Assembly (NCBI GenBank): GCA_937967875.1
Contig: CALBTQ010000564.1
Location: forward strand, 1 to 7,806
Reading direction: 5' to 3'
Source of the DNA: an uncultured Pseudomonadota bacterium
GTDB lineage: Bacteria; Lernaellota; Lernaellaia; Lernaellales; Lernaellaceae
DNA length: 7,806 nt
The stretch's first letter is position 1; every line of letters begins with the position of its first letter. A program made the translations under genes and the position numbers. The notes beneath the pieces were generated by a model. The model searched no databases and was not told the origin of the DNA. It saw nothing but the letters and a program-made list of their open reading frames with translations. Below are positions 1 through 6,025 of this stretch, in pieces.

Positions 1-46
1 AGATCGTATTCGGTGACTGGAGTTCAGACGTGTGCTCTTCCGATCT
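1..46 (+). other. Illumina P7-side library adapter (non-biological)
   Basis: Bases 13-46 match the Illumina TruSeq read-2 adapter, beginning GTGACTGGAGTTC and ending CTCTTCCGATCT. Bases 1-4 (AGAT) are the last bases of the P7 primer, which places the 8-base sample index at 5-12 (CGTATTCG). Translation across this stretch gives the familiar contaminant peptides MTGVQTCALPI and MCSSDL, so any start codon here is false. Genomic sequence begins at about base 47. Confidence 0.98.
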
Positions 47-219
47 TGCCGTCCGATCGCTTCGTGATCGAAACGAACCGTCACGCGGTGGTTTTTACGG
101 GGCATGGATTCGGGCATCGGGTCGGCTTGTGTCAGGCCGGCGCGTTGGCCCAGGTGCGCTCCGGCAAAAGTTGCGACGAAGTGCTCGCCTTCTACTTCCC
201 CGGCGCGTTGGTGCGCTGA
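47..219 (+). CDS. SpoIID/LytB-domain protein, 3' end only
   Basis: Only the last 56 or so codons are present; the 5' part is lost at the adapter junction, and the first whole codon of the insert is at 49. The visible C-terminus carries GHGFGHRVGLCQAGA, the signature of the SpoIID/LytB family (usually GHGxGHGVGMSQxGA). It is followed by the family's closing element, a conserved helix and then AFYFPGALV, equivalent to the usual 'ILxHYYPGT' ending. SpoIID of Bacillus is a lytic transglycosylase acting on denuded peptidoglycan, and LytB enhances an amidase. Outside spore-formers the domain occurs in many Gram-negative envelope proteins, and sporulation should not be assumed here. The catalytic glutamate region lies in the missing part. 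The gene ends in TGA four bases before the stop of the convergent gene at 224. The family call is firm; the exact role is not. Confidence 0.85.
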
Positions 220-223
220 AAAC

Positions 224-1180
224 TTACGGGCAGCTCGACAGGTCCATCGGCATGCCGTACTGGCTTTCGTAAAACGCGAGGATCTTGCGCAGTTCGGCGT
301 AGAGCATCAGGTCGGCGGCCAGCATCCGTTCCAGTTCGTTGGTCGTGGGCACGCCCAGCGATTCGGCGCGTTTGCGTTCCTGCGCGATCGTCTCTTTGAG
401 CTTGTCGCGCTGCGCCTTGAGCCGGCAGGCGCTCAGGTAGAGGAACTTCGGATTCTTCTTCAGGTTCTCGATCGCGTCGGCGCGCAGCCGCTTGGCCTTC
501 TTGCCCGGGTATTCCTTCTTTTCCTTTTTGATCTGCGCGACGCGTTTGCACGGATTTTTCTTTTCGTTCTTGCCGCTCTCCTTCATTTTCTTGCATTGGC
601 GCTCGTTGGCGTCCAGCAACAGTTCGGTCAGCTCGATGTAGCGGTCCTCGAGTTGCGGGTCCTTCATGATCTCCAGGCGCTGGTCGAGCTTGCTGAAGGC
701 CACGTTCACCGTGTCCAGCGTGGCGAAGTCCATTTGCGGTTCGATCTTGGCGAGAATCTTCGTGCACAGGTTTTCGGTGACGTTTTGCAGGCCTTGCACG
801 CCGCGAATGCGACTGGCGCTGTCGTCGGGCCGGCGGTAGCGGAGCTTTTTCCCGTATAGAAAATCCACCACCTTCTCGACCTTGCGGCATTCGAAATCCT
901 CGACCGACATGAACAGCACGCCCATGTCCAGCTCGTTTTTGTTGTTGGCTGCGTTGCTCACCGCGTTGTATGAATCGTAGCCGCCGAAGGCCTTTTTGTT
1001 CTTCTTGTAGATCTTCTGGATCGTCTTGAGGTCGGCGTGATACATCGCCTTTTCCAGCCGCTCGAAATCGCCCTGCGGCAGCGTGGGCAGCGCCGCTTTC
1101 ACGCACCCGACGATCAGCAACACGACGCCGACGATCGCCGCCGTCGCCGCCACCGAAACGAAATACCGCTTCCCGTTCAT
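224..1180 (-). CDS. Lysine-rich exported or lipid-anchored protein of unknown function
   Basis: This is a 318-residue protein that I do not recognise. I start it at the ATG at 1180 because an AGGGAGA Shine-Dalgarno lies 8 bases upstream; an in-frame ATG 66 bases further up has no comparable site. Residues 7-25 are hydrophobic and end in LLIVGC, which fits a loose lipobox with Cys26 as the lipidated residue; otherwise the segment is an N-terminal membrane anchor. The rest is predicted helical and strongly charged. The middle is Lys-rich (around residues 195-235, with motifs such as KKMKESGKNEKKNPCKRV) and scattered Cys residues are present. No catalytic motif is visible. The gene runs convergently into the SpoIID/LytB gene with a 4-base gap, and is divergent from the membrane protein at 1335 across 154 bases. 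An envelope location is inferred from the N-terminus only. Confidence 0.75.
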   Translation of the reverse strand: MNGKRYFVSVAATAAIVGVVLLIVGCVKAALPTLPQGDFERLEKAMYHADLKTIQKIYKKNKKAFGGYDSYNAVSNAANNKNELDMGVLFMSVEDFECRKVEKVVDFLYGKKLRYRRPDDSASRIRGVQGLQNVTENLCTKILAKIEPQMDFATLDTVNVAFSKLDQRLEIMKDPQLEDRYIELTELLLDANERQCKKMKESGKNEKKNPCKRVAQIKKEKKEYPGKKAKRLRADAIENLKKNPKFLYLSACRLKAQRDKLKETIAQERKRAESLGVPTTNELERMLAADLMLYAELRKILAFYESQYGMPMDLSSCP

Positions 1181-1275
1181 CGGTTCATCTCCCTGCTCGT
1201 TGTCCGAAAACACGGATAGATTATCAATCAATAACCCCAGCGGCAAGACCGGGGCAAGAAAAACCGGCGGATCGT

Positions 1276-1304
1276 TTGCTCCTGAACTGTCGGCGCGTTA
1301 AAGT
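1276..1304 (+). promoter_or_regulatory. Weak sigma-70-like promoter candidate for the 1335 gene
   Basis: TTGCTC at 1276-1281 and TAAAGT at 1299-1304 are separated by 17 bases and lie about 30 bases before the ATG at 1335. The -35 matches consensus at three of six positions and the -10 at four. The intergenic spacer 1181-1334 must hold promoters for both divergent genes, which is the main reason to list it. An AT-rich patch at about 1217-1232 (TTATCAATCAATAA on the plus strand) could serve the minus-strand gene. Confidence 0.22.
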
Positions 1305-1334
1305 CTTCCCGTCCGCCACCAGGAGCCGACAAGC

Positions 1335-2033
1335 ATGATCGAAGTCGCCCGGCAAATGAGTTTCGACTACCTGACGCTCGCGCTCACCCTGGCGGTCGCC
1401 TTCAATTTTTATCTGGCCGGCGCCCGACAGTGGAAACCGCTGTTATTGTTCAACCTCGGCGGCTTGATCAATATCCTGCTCGAAGTGTTGTTGGTCGTGC
1501 TGGGCGCGCGGCATTTCTCCACCGAACAGCCGTGGCTGCGCGCGGCGGCGATTCTGGTGCTGGCCTGGGTGACCAACGGATTTTTGTGCGCCGTCGTTTT
1601 CATCGACGTGACGCACTGGCTCAAGGGCGTGTACTCGCGCCGGTTCGTCGTCGCCGCCAACGTCTTTCTGTTCGTCGGCCTGCCGCTGACGATGCTCCCC
1701 TATGGTTTGATTCCCGGCGGCCTGACCGTCTGGCGCAACGTGCCGTTGTCCACGGCCTATGTCGAGCCGGTGTTGTTAATCATTCTGGCCGCGATCATCT
1801 GGCGCCTGGGCTATGGGAAACTCCTGTGGCGCCTGGCGCTGATCGGTTTTTTGATCGACCTTCACTTTGAAATTTCGTTGCTATTGTTTGGCATCCGCGA
1901 CGCGGCCCGCTTCGACCTGCTGCACTTCGTCACCCGCGTCTGCTGCGAAATGAATATCTTCTGTAGCCTCGGCTTCCTGGTTTTAAAAGCCTTGTTCAAA
2001 CTGAATGACTACCGCGATGCGCCGCCTAAATAA
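1335..2033 (+). CDS. Seven-helix integral membrane protein, unknown family
   Basis: This 232-residue protein is almost entirely membrane-embedded. Hydrophobic segments lie near residues 10-29, 34-57, 68-91, 104-124, 140-158, 162-186 and 200-221, giving about seven spans. AGGAG at 1321-1325 precedes the ATG by nine bases, supporting this start over Met8. Buried or near-membrane polar residues stand out: Asn39, Glu50 and Asn81 in the second and third spans, Asp91 and His94 at the end of the third, and a DLHFEI motif (175-180) in the sixth. The last span holds CCEMNIFC. The protein could be a sensor-type or enzyme-type membrane domain, but I cannot assign it to a named family. It ends in TAA, and the next plus-strand gene begins 171 bases later, too far for tight coupling. 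Confidence 0.8.
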   Translation: MIEVARQMSFDYLTLALTLAVAFNFYLAGARQWKPLLLFNLGGLINILLEVLLVVLGARHFSTEQPWLRAAAILVLAWVTNGFLCAVVFIDVTHWLKGVYSRRFVVAANVFLFVGLPLTMLPYGLIPGGLTVWRNVPLSTAYVEPVLLIILAAIIWRLGYGKLLWRLALIGFLIDLHFEISLLLFGIRDAARFDLLHFVTRVCCEMNIFCSLGFLVLKALFKLNDYRDAPPK

Positions 2034-2052
2034 GGGACGCCTTACTTAATCA

Positions 2053-2083
2053 TTGATCGAGAGACGCGATACTTAATTATAAA
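2053..2083 (+). promoter_or_regulatory. Possible promoter in AT-rich spacer upstream of the 2205 gene
   Basis: TTGATC at 2053-2058 and TATAAA at 2078-2083 resemble -35 and -10 elements, although the 19-base spacing is long. They sit in an unusually AT-rich island (about 2041-2100) inside GC-rich sequence. The hexamer CTTAAT recurs at 2045, 2072 and 2090, and the nine-base CTTAATTAT recurs at 2072-2080 and 2090-2098. The repeats could be a regulator's binding sites around the promoter. This is inference from sequence pattern only. Confidence 0.3.
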
Positions 2084-2140
2084 AAGTCCCTTAATTATCC
2101 TTCAACAAATGGTATGTTGTTTGGGCATTTTCGCTCGCGG

Positions 2141-2167
2141 CCGGACGCGTCCGGTTGTGCAACAACC
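2141..2167. promoter_or_regulatory. Two abutting palindromes in the leader of the 2205 gene
   Basis: CCGGACGCGTCCGG (2141-2154) is a perfect 14-base palindrome. It shares two bases with GGTTGT-GCA-ACAACC (2153-2167), a 6-base inverted repeat around three bases. Both lie 38-64 bases before the ATG at 2205 and downstream of the likely promoter. They could be an operator or compete as mRNA hairpins. There is no U-run, so a terminator is unlikely. Confidence 0.35.
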
Positions 2168-2204
2168 CAGCAAAAAAATCGTCGTTTGACGTGGGGAGGA
2201 ACCC

Positions 2205-3389
2205 ATGAAACGCAAGATTTGCCTGGGAATCCTGGGGGTCGTCGCGGTTCTCATCATCGTCGGCTTCGTTGCCGCGCGGCCCTATCTCCAACCGCCCAAG
2301 GAAAGCAAGGAAATGTTGGAGGCGCGCTACGCCGAGTTACGCCAAACCGCCGACGCGCTGCAGGCACGGCCGGGCACGCAGATGAAAGATCTGGCGGCGC
2401 TCCTCGACGAGCTGCAGCCGGTGCTGAAAAAAGACACCGTGCCGAATAAGGCGCTGCTGGGCTTGTCCTACGAGAAAGATCCTCCATGCCCCGGTTACAA
2501 CATCGAGGACGTCCGCAACTCCGCCGCCGACATTCAGGCGGTGCTCGCACAGGACGATCGTCTGCGCGCGATCATCGGCGAGGGTTTCGCGCCGCAGCAG
2601 GATATCGGCCATGAGGCCGACCTGCCGAATTTCTCGTGGGTGCGCAAGTACGCTTACGCGCAGCTCGCCGGCGCGGTGCTGGAGGTCGATCAAAACAAAA
2701 CGGGCGAGGCAACCGAGCGGCTCTTGCGTTTGCTGCAACTGTCGGACGGTCTGATCGCAACGCCGACGATCATTTATTGTTTTATCGGTATCGTTATCGC
2801 CGATCGCATCGACCGGATCATCGTCGAGTTTGCGCCGAAGTTGTCGCTCGAGGAACTGGCGCGTCTGCGCGAGGCCGTCGCCAAGCGGCCCGACGCCGTC
2901 GAGGCCATCTTCGCCGCGTTGCGCGTGGAGATCGTTGCGACCACGGACGCATTTAACGATCCGGACAAAACCAAGGAAGGGTTGATCCAGGCGATTCCCG
3001 CTCTCGGCTGGCTCGGGCCGATTTTGCCGCGCACCGGCATCGTGCGCAACGCCCGCTGGAACTACCTGAGCATATCCACCCGTATTTACGATTTTTACGA
3101 CCAGTGGCGGCAAAGCGGTCCGCAAAACTCGCCGCCGGAGTTGGACAAAGCAATCATGCGCGAATACAGACACAACATCCCCGGGATGATCGCCATCCCG
3201 AATTATCAATCCATCCTGGATAAGAGTCGCCGGGGGAACATCCATAAAAAAGCCGTGCTTGGCGCGATCGACGGGCAACTGGCCGCTCGCCACGCCGGCA
3301 CGCGCGAGAAGCAGGAAACGCCCTACGACGAAACGCACCGGATCGTCATCGACGGCGACCGCGGCTGCATCGTAAAGACGGGGGAGTGA
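2205..3389 (+). CDS. Membrane-anchored, mainly helical protein of unknown function
   Basis: This is a 394-residue protein. GGGGAGGA at 2193-2200 lies just before the ATG, which makes the start clear. MKRK followed by a hydrophobic stretch (residues 5-24) and then AARPYLQPP indicates an uncleaved N-terminal anchor or a signal sequence; there is no lipobox. Residues 34-75 are amphipathic helix. The centre (about 145-245) has helical repeats rich in Leu, Ala and Arg, including RLLRLLQLSDGL and LEELARLREAV. A semi-hydrophobic stretch at 184-200 (IATPTIIYCFIGIVIAD) is probably a buried helix. The C-terminal third is more polar and includes RGNIHKKAVL and a final VIDGDRGCIV. The layout resembles large hypothetical-protein families of Planctomycetes-like and deltaproteobacterial-type genomes, seen from memory only. 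No catalytic motif is evident. It is transcribed towards the minus-strand gene at 3607. Confidence 0.82.
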   Translation: MKRKICLGILGVVAVLIIVGFVAARPYLQPPKESKEMLEARYAELRQTADALQARPGTQMKDLAALLDELQPVLKKDTVPNKALLGLSYEKDPPCPGYNIEDVRNSAADIQAVLAQDDRLRAIIGEGFAPQQDIGHEADLPNFSWVRKYAYAQLAGAVLEVDQNKTGEATERLLRLLQLSDGLIATPTIIYCFIGIVIADRIDRIIVEFAPKLSLEELARLREAVAKRPDAVEAIFAALRVEIVATTDAFNDPDKTKEGLIQAIPALGWLGPILPRTGIVRNARWNYLSISTRIYDFYDQWRQSGPQNSPPELDKAIMREYRHNIPGMIAIPNYQSILDKSRRGNIHKKAVLGAIDGQLAARHAGTREKQETPYDETHRIVIDGDRGCIVKTGE

Positions 3390-3548
3390 TGCAAGCCGAA
3401 TTGCGTCATGCCTAAAAAGTCAATTTTGGGTGGCGCTGTTTTGTGAACGAATGTAATGAGTGAGCATAACAGCGGTTGACGTAAACACGGAACCACTTCG
3501 CTGCGTTCGTGAATCAGGATTCTCCGCCGAGGCATGGATCTCCGGTTA

Positions 3549-3571
3549 TTTCCGGTCTTATTGACCGGAAA
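3549..3571. terminator. Symmetrical hairpin between convergent genes, possible bidirectional terminator
   Basis: TTTCCGGTC (3549-3557) and GACCGGAAA (3563-3571) form a perfect 9-base-pair stem with a 5-base loop. The hairpin lies 36 bases past the stop of the minus-strand gene at 3607 and 160 bases past the stop at 3389. The outer stem is A/T, so either strand gives a GC-rich core followed by a short U-run, as in bidirectional terminators. The U-run is only about three bases, so strength is doubtful. I see no gene in the rest of the 3390-3606 spacer, only a weak inverted repeat, CGCTGTT (3434-3440) and AACAGCG (3468-3474). Confidence 0.5.
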
Positions 3572-3606
3572 ATTCCGCATTTCGCGTTCGGCGTTCCGCC
3601 TTTGGC

Positions 3607-3957
3607 CTATTTGGGGAACATAAACGCGATCCCCTGGGCCGCGCCCCACATGCCCAGCGCCAGCGCGCCGATCAGCAGACTGTACCGGCGCCAGGTGGAC
3701 ATCGTCGCGGGTTTGCCGTCGGTGGTCGTGCCGTCGAACCAGCGGATGTCCGCGTAGCGCACGAAGATCATCGCGAGGGCCAGCAGCCAGAAAATGAGGT
3801 CCATGATCGTCAGTTGAGCTTGGCGTTTGTAGCCGATTTCCACCGCGAAAATGACCAGCGGCAAGATGCCGGCGATCCAGAAAATTCTGGCCAGACAGCC
3901 GATCGGGCTGACTTGGGGCGGAGATTCTTCGGTGGGGGTAGGGGGTTTTTTGGTCAT
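3607..3957 (-). CDS. Small three-helix membrane protein, hypothetical
   Basis: This 116-residue protein starts at the ATG at 3957, with GGAGG six bases upstream. A Pro/Thr/Lys-rich cytoplasmic-looking head (MTKKPPTPTEESPPQ) is followed by three hydrophobic segments near residues 23-43, 50-67 and 92-114. A polar loop at about 70-90 contains RWFDGTTTDGKP. No family is recognised. The general form, a short basic head, three spans and little else, is like many small inner-membrane proteins of unknown role. It lies downstream of the beta-propeller gene on the same strand, 181 bases away. It may be co-transcribed with it or have its own promoter in the gap, where a leader hairpin at 3982-4012 is visible. 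It ends in TAG, and a hairpin follows 36 bases later. Confidence 0.72.
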   Translation of the reverse strand: MTKKPPTPTEESPPQVSPIGCLARIFWIAGILPLVIFAVEIGYKRQAQLTIMDLIFWLLALAMIFVRYADIRWFDGTTTDGKPATMSTWRRYSLLIGALALGMWGAAQGIAFMFPK

Positions 3958-3981
3958 GGCGGCCCTCCGGTATGAAACGCC

Positions 3982-4012
3982 GTGAACCGGCCGGCCTGTC
4001 CCGCCGATTCAC
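3982..4012 (-). promoter_or_regulatory. Leader hairpin upstream of the 3957 start
   Basis: Read on the minus strand, GTGAATCGGC (4012-4003) can pair with GCCGGTTCAC (3991-3982) over ten base pairs, one of them G-U, leaving an 11-base loop. It sits 25-55 bases before the ATG at 3957 and clear of the Shine-Dalgarno site. No U-run follows it. It may stabilise the transcript or separate this gene from the one upstream. A 12-base palindrome, CGGAAATTTCCG, lies further up at 4061-4072. Confidence 0.35.
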
Positions 4013-4138
4013 CGACGCACCGGATAGCGGCCCGACTACCCCAGAATGATTATCCTGCAACGGAAATTTCCGCGCACCCACTTCCTTTGTAGCGAACCGG
4101 GCGCGCCGACGCAACCGCCTGGATGATTTAGGGATATT

Positions 4139-5677
4139 TCAGCACCCGCACCCATCGTCATTGTCGTCATCGTCGTCGTCGTCATGATGGCCGCTATTGT
4201 CGTCGTCATCGTCGTTATCGTCATCATCGTCGCCGTCATTATCGTCGTCGTCATGATAATCGTCGTCGTCGTCATGATAATCGTCGTCGCCATAATCGAC
4301 ACGCTCCGTCCAATAGGAGCCGGCAACGTACACCAGACCTGCCGCATCGACGGCCAGGGCGTCGCAAGATACATCATAATAATAAAATTCATTTTCGATG
4401 GAATATATTTGTTGCTTAAGCAGATTGCCGTCGGAGTCGTATTGGGAATAGCCGCAAGGATTGCCGATTTTCACGATCAAATTCAATTCGTCATCCAAGG
4501 CGATGTCGACGTCCGATTCAGTTTCGTTTTCGTCGAGCAGGCTCCATAACAATTCGCCTTCAGGAGAAATTTTAGAAGTGATGTATGTCGGTTCATCCGG
4601 TGAAACGGTTGCGTATATGTTGTTTTGATCGTCGATGGCAATTGCTCTTGGGCTATTCAGATGGCCGACCGAGCAATAGCCCCAGTCGTCGGTCAGAGCC
4701 CAGAGTTCCGTTCCATTGTTGTCGTATTTCCTTACAAAAGGATGTGGAGTTACACAGGTGATCCCTTCGCCGGCAACGATAATGCTGCCGTCCGAGTCGG
4801 CGGCGACGGTGTGGACGGTGATGGCGCGGTTCGTTTCGTGGATCGTTCGAACCCAAAGCTCGTCACCCTCGGCGGAGTATTTGATCAAAAGACCGTCCTT
4901 ATCCTCGCCCTCCGCGGTAAAACCGCCGACAAAGACCTCGCCGGCCTGATTGACGGCCAACGAAAATCCTTGGTTGTCGGCTCCGGGAGAGAAATACGTT
5001 GCGGTCCAGATTCGGTTCCCCTGCGCATCGTACTTTAAGGTGACGACGTCGACCCGGTCTGATCGCTTTTGAAATCCCGTGGTGTACAACAGGCCGGCGC
5101 CATCGATCACAAGCGCGTTCGCGCGGCCGTAGATATACTCCGGCTCGGCGGAAACAACGTTTTCCCACACGACATTGCCGTCTGCGTCCAGGTAAGCCGT
5201 GTAGTATTCGTCGCCTTGTCCGCCGGCATAATAAACGCCCCCGGCGGGCGCGATTTCCAGGTCGTTGGCGTCGGAGTTGATGCCGGCAAGTTTGTAGGTC
5301 CAAATTAATTGACCGGTGGCGTTAAAACTGCGAATGCGCGAGTATCGCGAAGCGTTGAAGCCATTATTAATATTATAACCGGCGTAATAGGATTGGCCGT
5401 TCACGTCAACGGCGATGGCATTGGTAACCGATGTAAGGTCAGGGGTATGAAAATCCGTTTCATCAAATTCGATAATATCCAAAACGGTTGTGTATTGATA
5501 ACCTCCCTCCGGATTGAAAGCGACGGCGAAATCGTGGAGACCGATGTAACGTAGCGGGTCTTCGTCGTCGTCCCAGGAATCGTTGCCGCCGGCCGGGAGA
5601 GCGGCGGCGAACAGAAAGAGCAATATGACGGTCGTTGCCAAAGTCGCCATACCCATCATCCGATTCTCGCGATTCAT
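4139..5677 (-). CDS. Secreted beta-propeller-like repeat protein with Asp-rich tail ending GCGC
   Basis: This is a 512-residue protein. The ATG at 5677 is chosen because GGAG sits six bases upstream and it begins a good signal peptide: a basic head, a hydrophobic core at residues 14-26, and probable cleavage near ALPA-GG at 29-30. No lipobox is present. From about residue 86 there are seven full repeats of 38-44 residues (near 86, 138, 187, 238, 289, 344, 390) and a partial eighth at 439. Each follows 'A(I/L)AVDxxGxxYVAG...KYDxxGxxxW', as in SBBP-type and related beta-propeller repeats. The last repeat loses its closing strand and runs into an Asp/Asn/His/Tyr tail (461-508) and Gly-Cys-Gly-Cys. 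Residues 42-75 could supply the closing strand. The gene is AT-richer than its neighbours; 4381-4440 has only 21 G/C of 60. A binding or scaffold role outside the membrane is likely; no enzyme motif is seen. Confidence 0.88.
   Translation of the reverse strand: MNRENRMMGMATLATTVILLFLFAAALPAGGNDSWDDDEDPLRYIGLHDFAVAFNPEGGYQYTTVLDIIEFDETDFHTPDLTSVTNAIAVDVNGQSYYAGYNINNGFNASRYSRIRSFNATGQLIWTYKLAGINSDANDLEIAPAGGVYYAGGQGDEYYTAYLDADGNVVWENVVSAEPEYIYGRANALVIDGAGLLYTTGFQKRSDRVDVVTLKYDAQGNRIWTATYFSPGADNQGFSLAVNQAGEVFVGGFTAEGEDKDGLLIKYSAEGDELWVRTIHETNRAITVHTVAADSDGSIIVAGEGITCVTPHPFVRKYDNNGTELWALTDDWGYCSVGHLNSPRAIAIDDQNNIYATVSPDEPTYITSKISPEGELLWSLLDENETESDVDIALDDELNLIVKIGNPCGYSQYDSDGNLLKQQIYSIENEFYYYDVSCDALAVDAAGLVYVAGSYWTERVDYGDDDYHDDDDDYHDDDDNDGDDDDDNDDDDDNSGHHDDDDDDDNDDGCGC
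4142..4297 (-). repeat. Asp-coding low-complexity tail with GCGC end (propeller gene)
   Basis: These 52 codons contain 33 Asp, interrupted by Asn, His, Tyr and Gly, and finish Gly-Cys-Gly-Cys before TGA. GAC and GAT codons are mixed, so this is not a pure triplet run. A 21-base unit beginning TCATGATAAT on the plus strand occurs at 4251-4271 and again from 4272, with the first 18 bases matching, coding a seven-residue repeat (DDDDDYH in register). A block of this kind can gain or lose units by slippage. Confidence 0.9.
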
Positions 5678-5749
5678 GCATTTCTCCAAATCAATGTGCT
5701 TCAAAAGATGAGCCGAAAAATTGTTGAACATCGGAACGCCTGATTGGTC

Positions 5750-5765
5750 AGCATGAAGTATGCCA
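5750..5765 (-). promoter_or_regulatory. Sigma-54-type (-24/-12) promoter candidate for the propeller gene
   Basis: The minus strand reads TGGCATACTTCATGCT, close to the sigma-54 consensus TGGCACG-N4-TTGCW. The invariant GG and GC dinucleotides are in the correct 12-base phase. Transcription would begin near 5740, giving a leader of about 63 bases before the ATG at 5677. A dyad at 5787-5798 is near, but closer than the usual enhancer-site distance for sigma-54 activators. No activator gene is in the window. Confidence 0.42.
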
Positions 5766-5881
5766 ATTATTCCGCCTCCTAAATTTCTGTGATTACAGTA
5801 GCATATCATCCGCCGACGGTTCCCCGTTTATCAAATTATTGAATGTTTTTCAGTTTTTTGAAAATGATCGGTTCGAGATCT

Positions 5882-5910
5882 TCGATAAGAATAAAATTGA
5901 AACGTATAAT
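5882..5910 (+). promoter_or_regulatory. Sigma-70-type promoter candidate for the lipoprotein pair
   Basis: A perfect -10 hexamer TATAAT (5905-5910) lies 17 bases after TCGATA (5882-5887), which matches the -35 consensus at four of six positions. Start of transcription near 5917 would leave a leader of about 110 bases before the GTG at 6026. This is the best sigma-70-like match I saw upstream of the two plus-strand lipoprotein genes. Confidence 0.5.
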
Positions 5911-6025
5911 CGTAAGAGCCGAGCGGTCATCACGCAGCGCCCCGGTTGCGACCGACGACAAAAATAATTATCCTCGCTGATACGATCGTCTTGCGGGGCG
6001 ATTCGTTCGCATCGGGAGGGAGTGC

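Larger units (their letters stand above)
5678..6025. promoter_or_regulatory. Divergent intergenic region with promoters for both flanking genes
   Basis: This 348-base region separates the minus-strand propeller gene from the plus-strand lipoprotein pair and is AT-rich in the middle (about 5820-5910). It holds a sigma-54-like element facing left (5750-5765), a sigma-70-like promoter facing right (5882-5910), and a short dyad CTGT-GATT-ACAG (5787-5798) just upstream of the sigma-54-like site. CGCCCCG (5938-5944) can pair with CGGGGCG (5994-6000) in the right-hand leader across a 49-base loop. I see no supportable gene in it: the minus frame stays open to 5809, but upstream starts lack a good ribosome site. 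Confidence 0.5.

Noticed and set aside
47..219. Sporulation locus suggested by the SpoIID match
   Set aside because: SpoIID/LytB domains are widespread outside spore-formers, and no other sporulation gene is present.
13..272. Open frames starting at base 13 (MTGVQTCALPI...) and base 30 (MCSSDL...)
   Set aside because: Both begin in adapter. Only the first is in frame with a real gene, the SpoIID/LytB end; the second is a shadow.
104..1106. Long frames 104-859 (+) and 192-1106 (-) across the Lys-rich gene
   Set aside because: They overlap the 224-1180 gene in other frames, are Arg/Ala/Gln-rich without domain signals, and lack good ribosome sites.
2337..3338. 333-residue minus-strand frame opposite the 2205 gene
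   Set aside because: GC-rich antisense shadow; the plus-strand gene has a clear ribosome site, N-terminal anchor and normal composition.
3323..4114. 263-residue minus-strand frame over the 3607 gene and spacer
   Set aside because: It is a frame-shifted shadow with Arg/Pro-rich low-information sequence; the three-helix protein in another frame is better supported.
4142..4297. Short repeats that might suggest a CRISPR array or non-coding satellite
   Set aside because: Unit is triplet-based in frame with a gene, with no spacers of unique sequence.
4036..4392. Minus frame rich in Met/Thr/Ile crossing the propeller tail, as a possible frameshifted C-terminal extension
   Set aside because: It is the Asp repeat read one base off (ATGACG-type codons), and its end holds no hydrophobic helix or Arg cluster. 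The GCGC stop looks genuine.
4184..4549. Plus-strand frame with a Val/Ile-rich N-terminus resembling a membrane protein
   Set aside because: The hydrophobic run is the complement of Asp codons (GTC, ATC); no ribosome site or independent support.
5678..5809. Upstream in-frame starts for the propeller gene at 5731 and 5809
   Set aside because: Weak or no ribosome site, the added sequence is not a signal peptide, and both fall near or above the likely promoter. The ATG at 5677 has a good site and starts a signal peptide.
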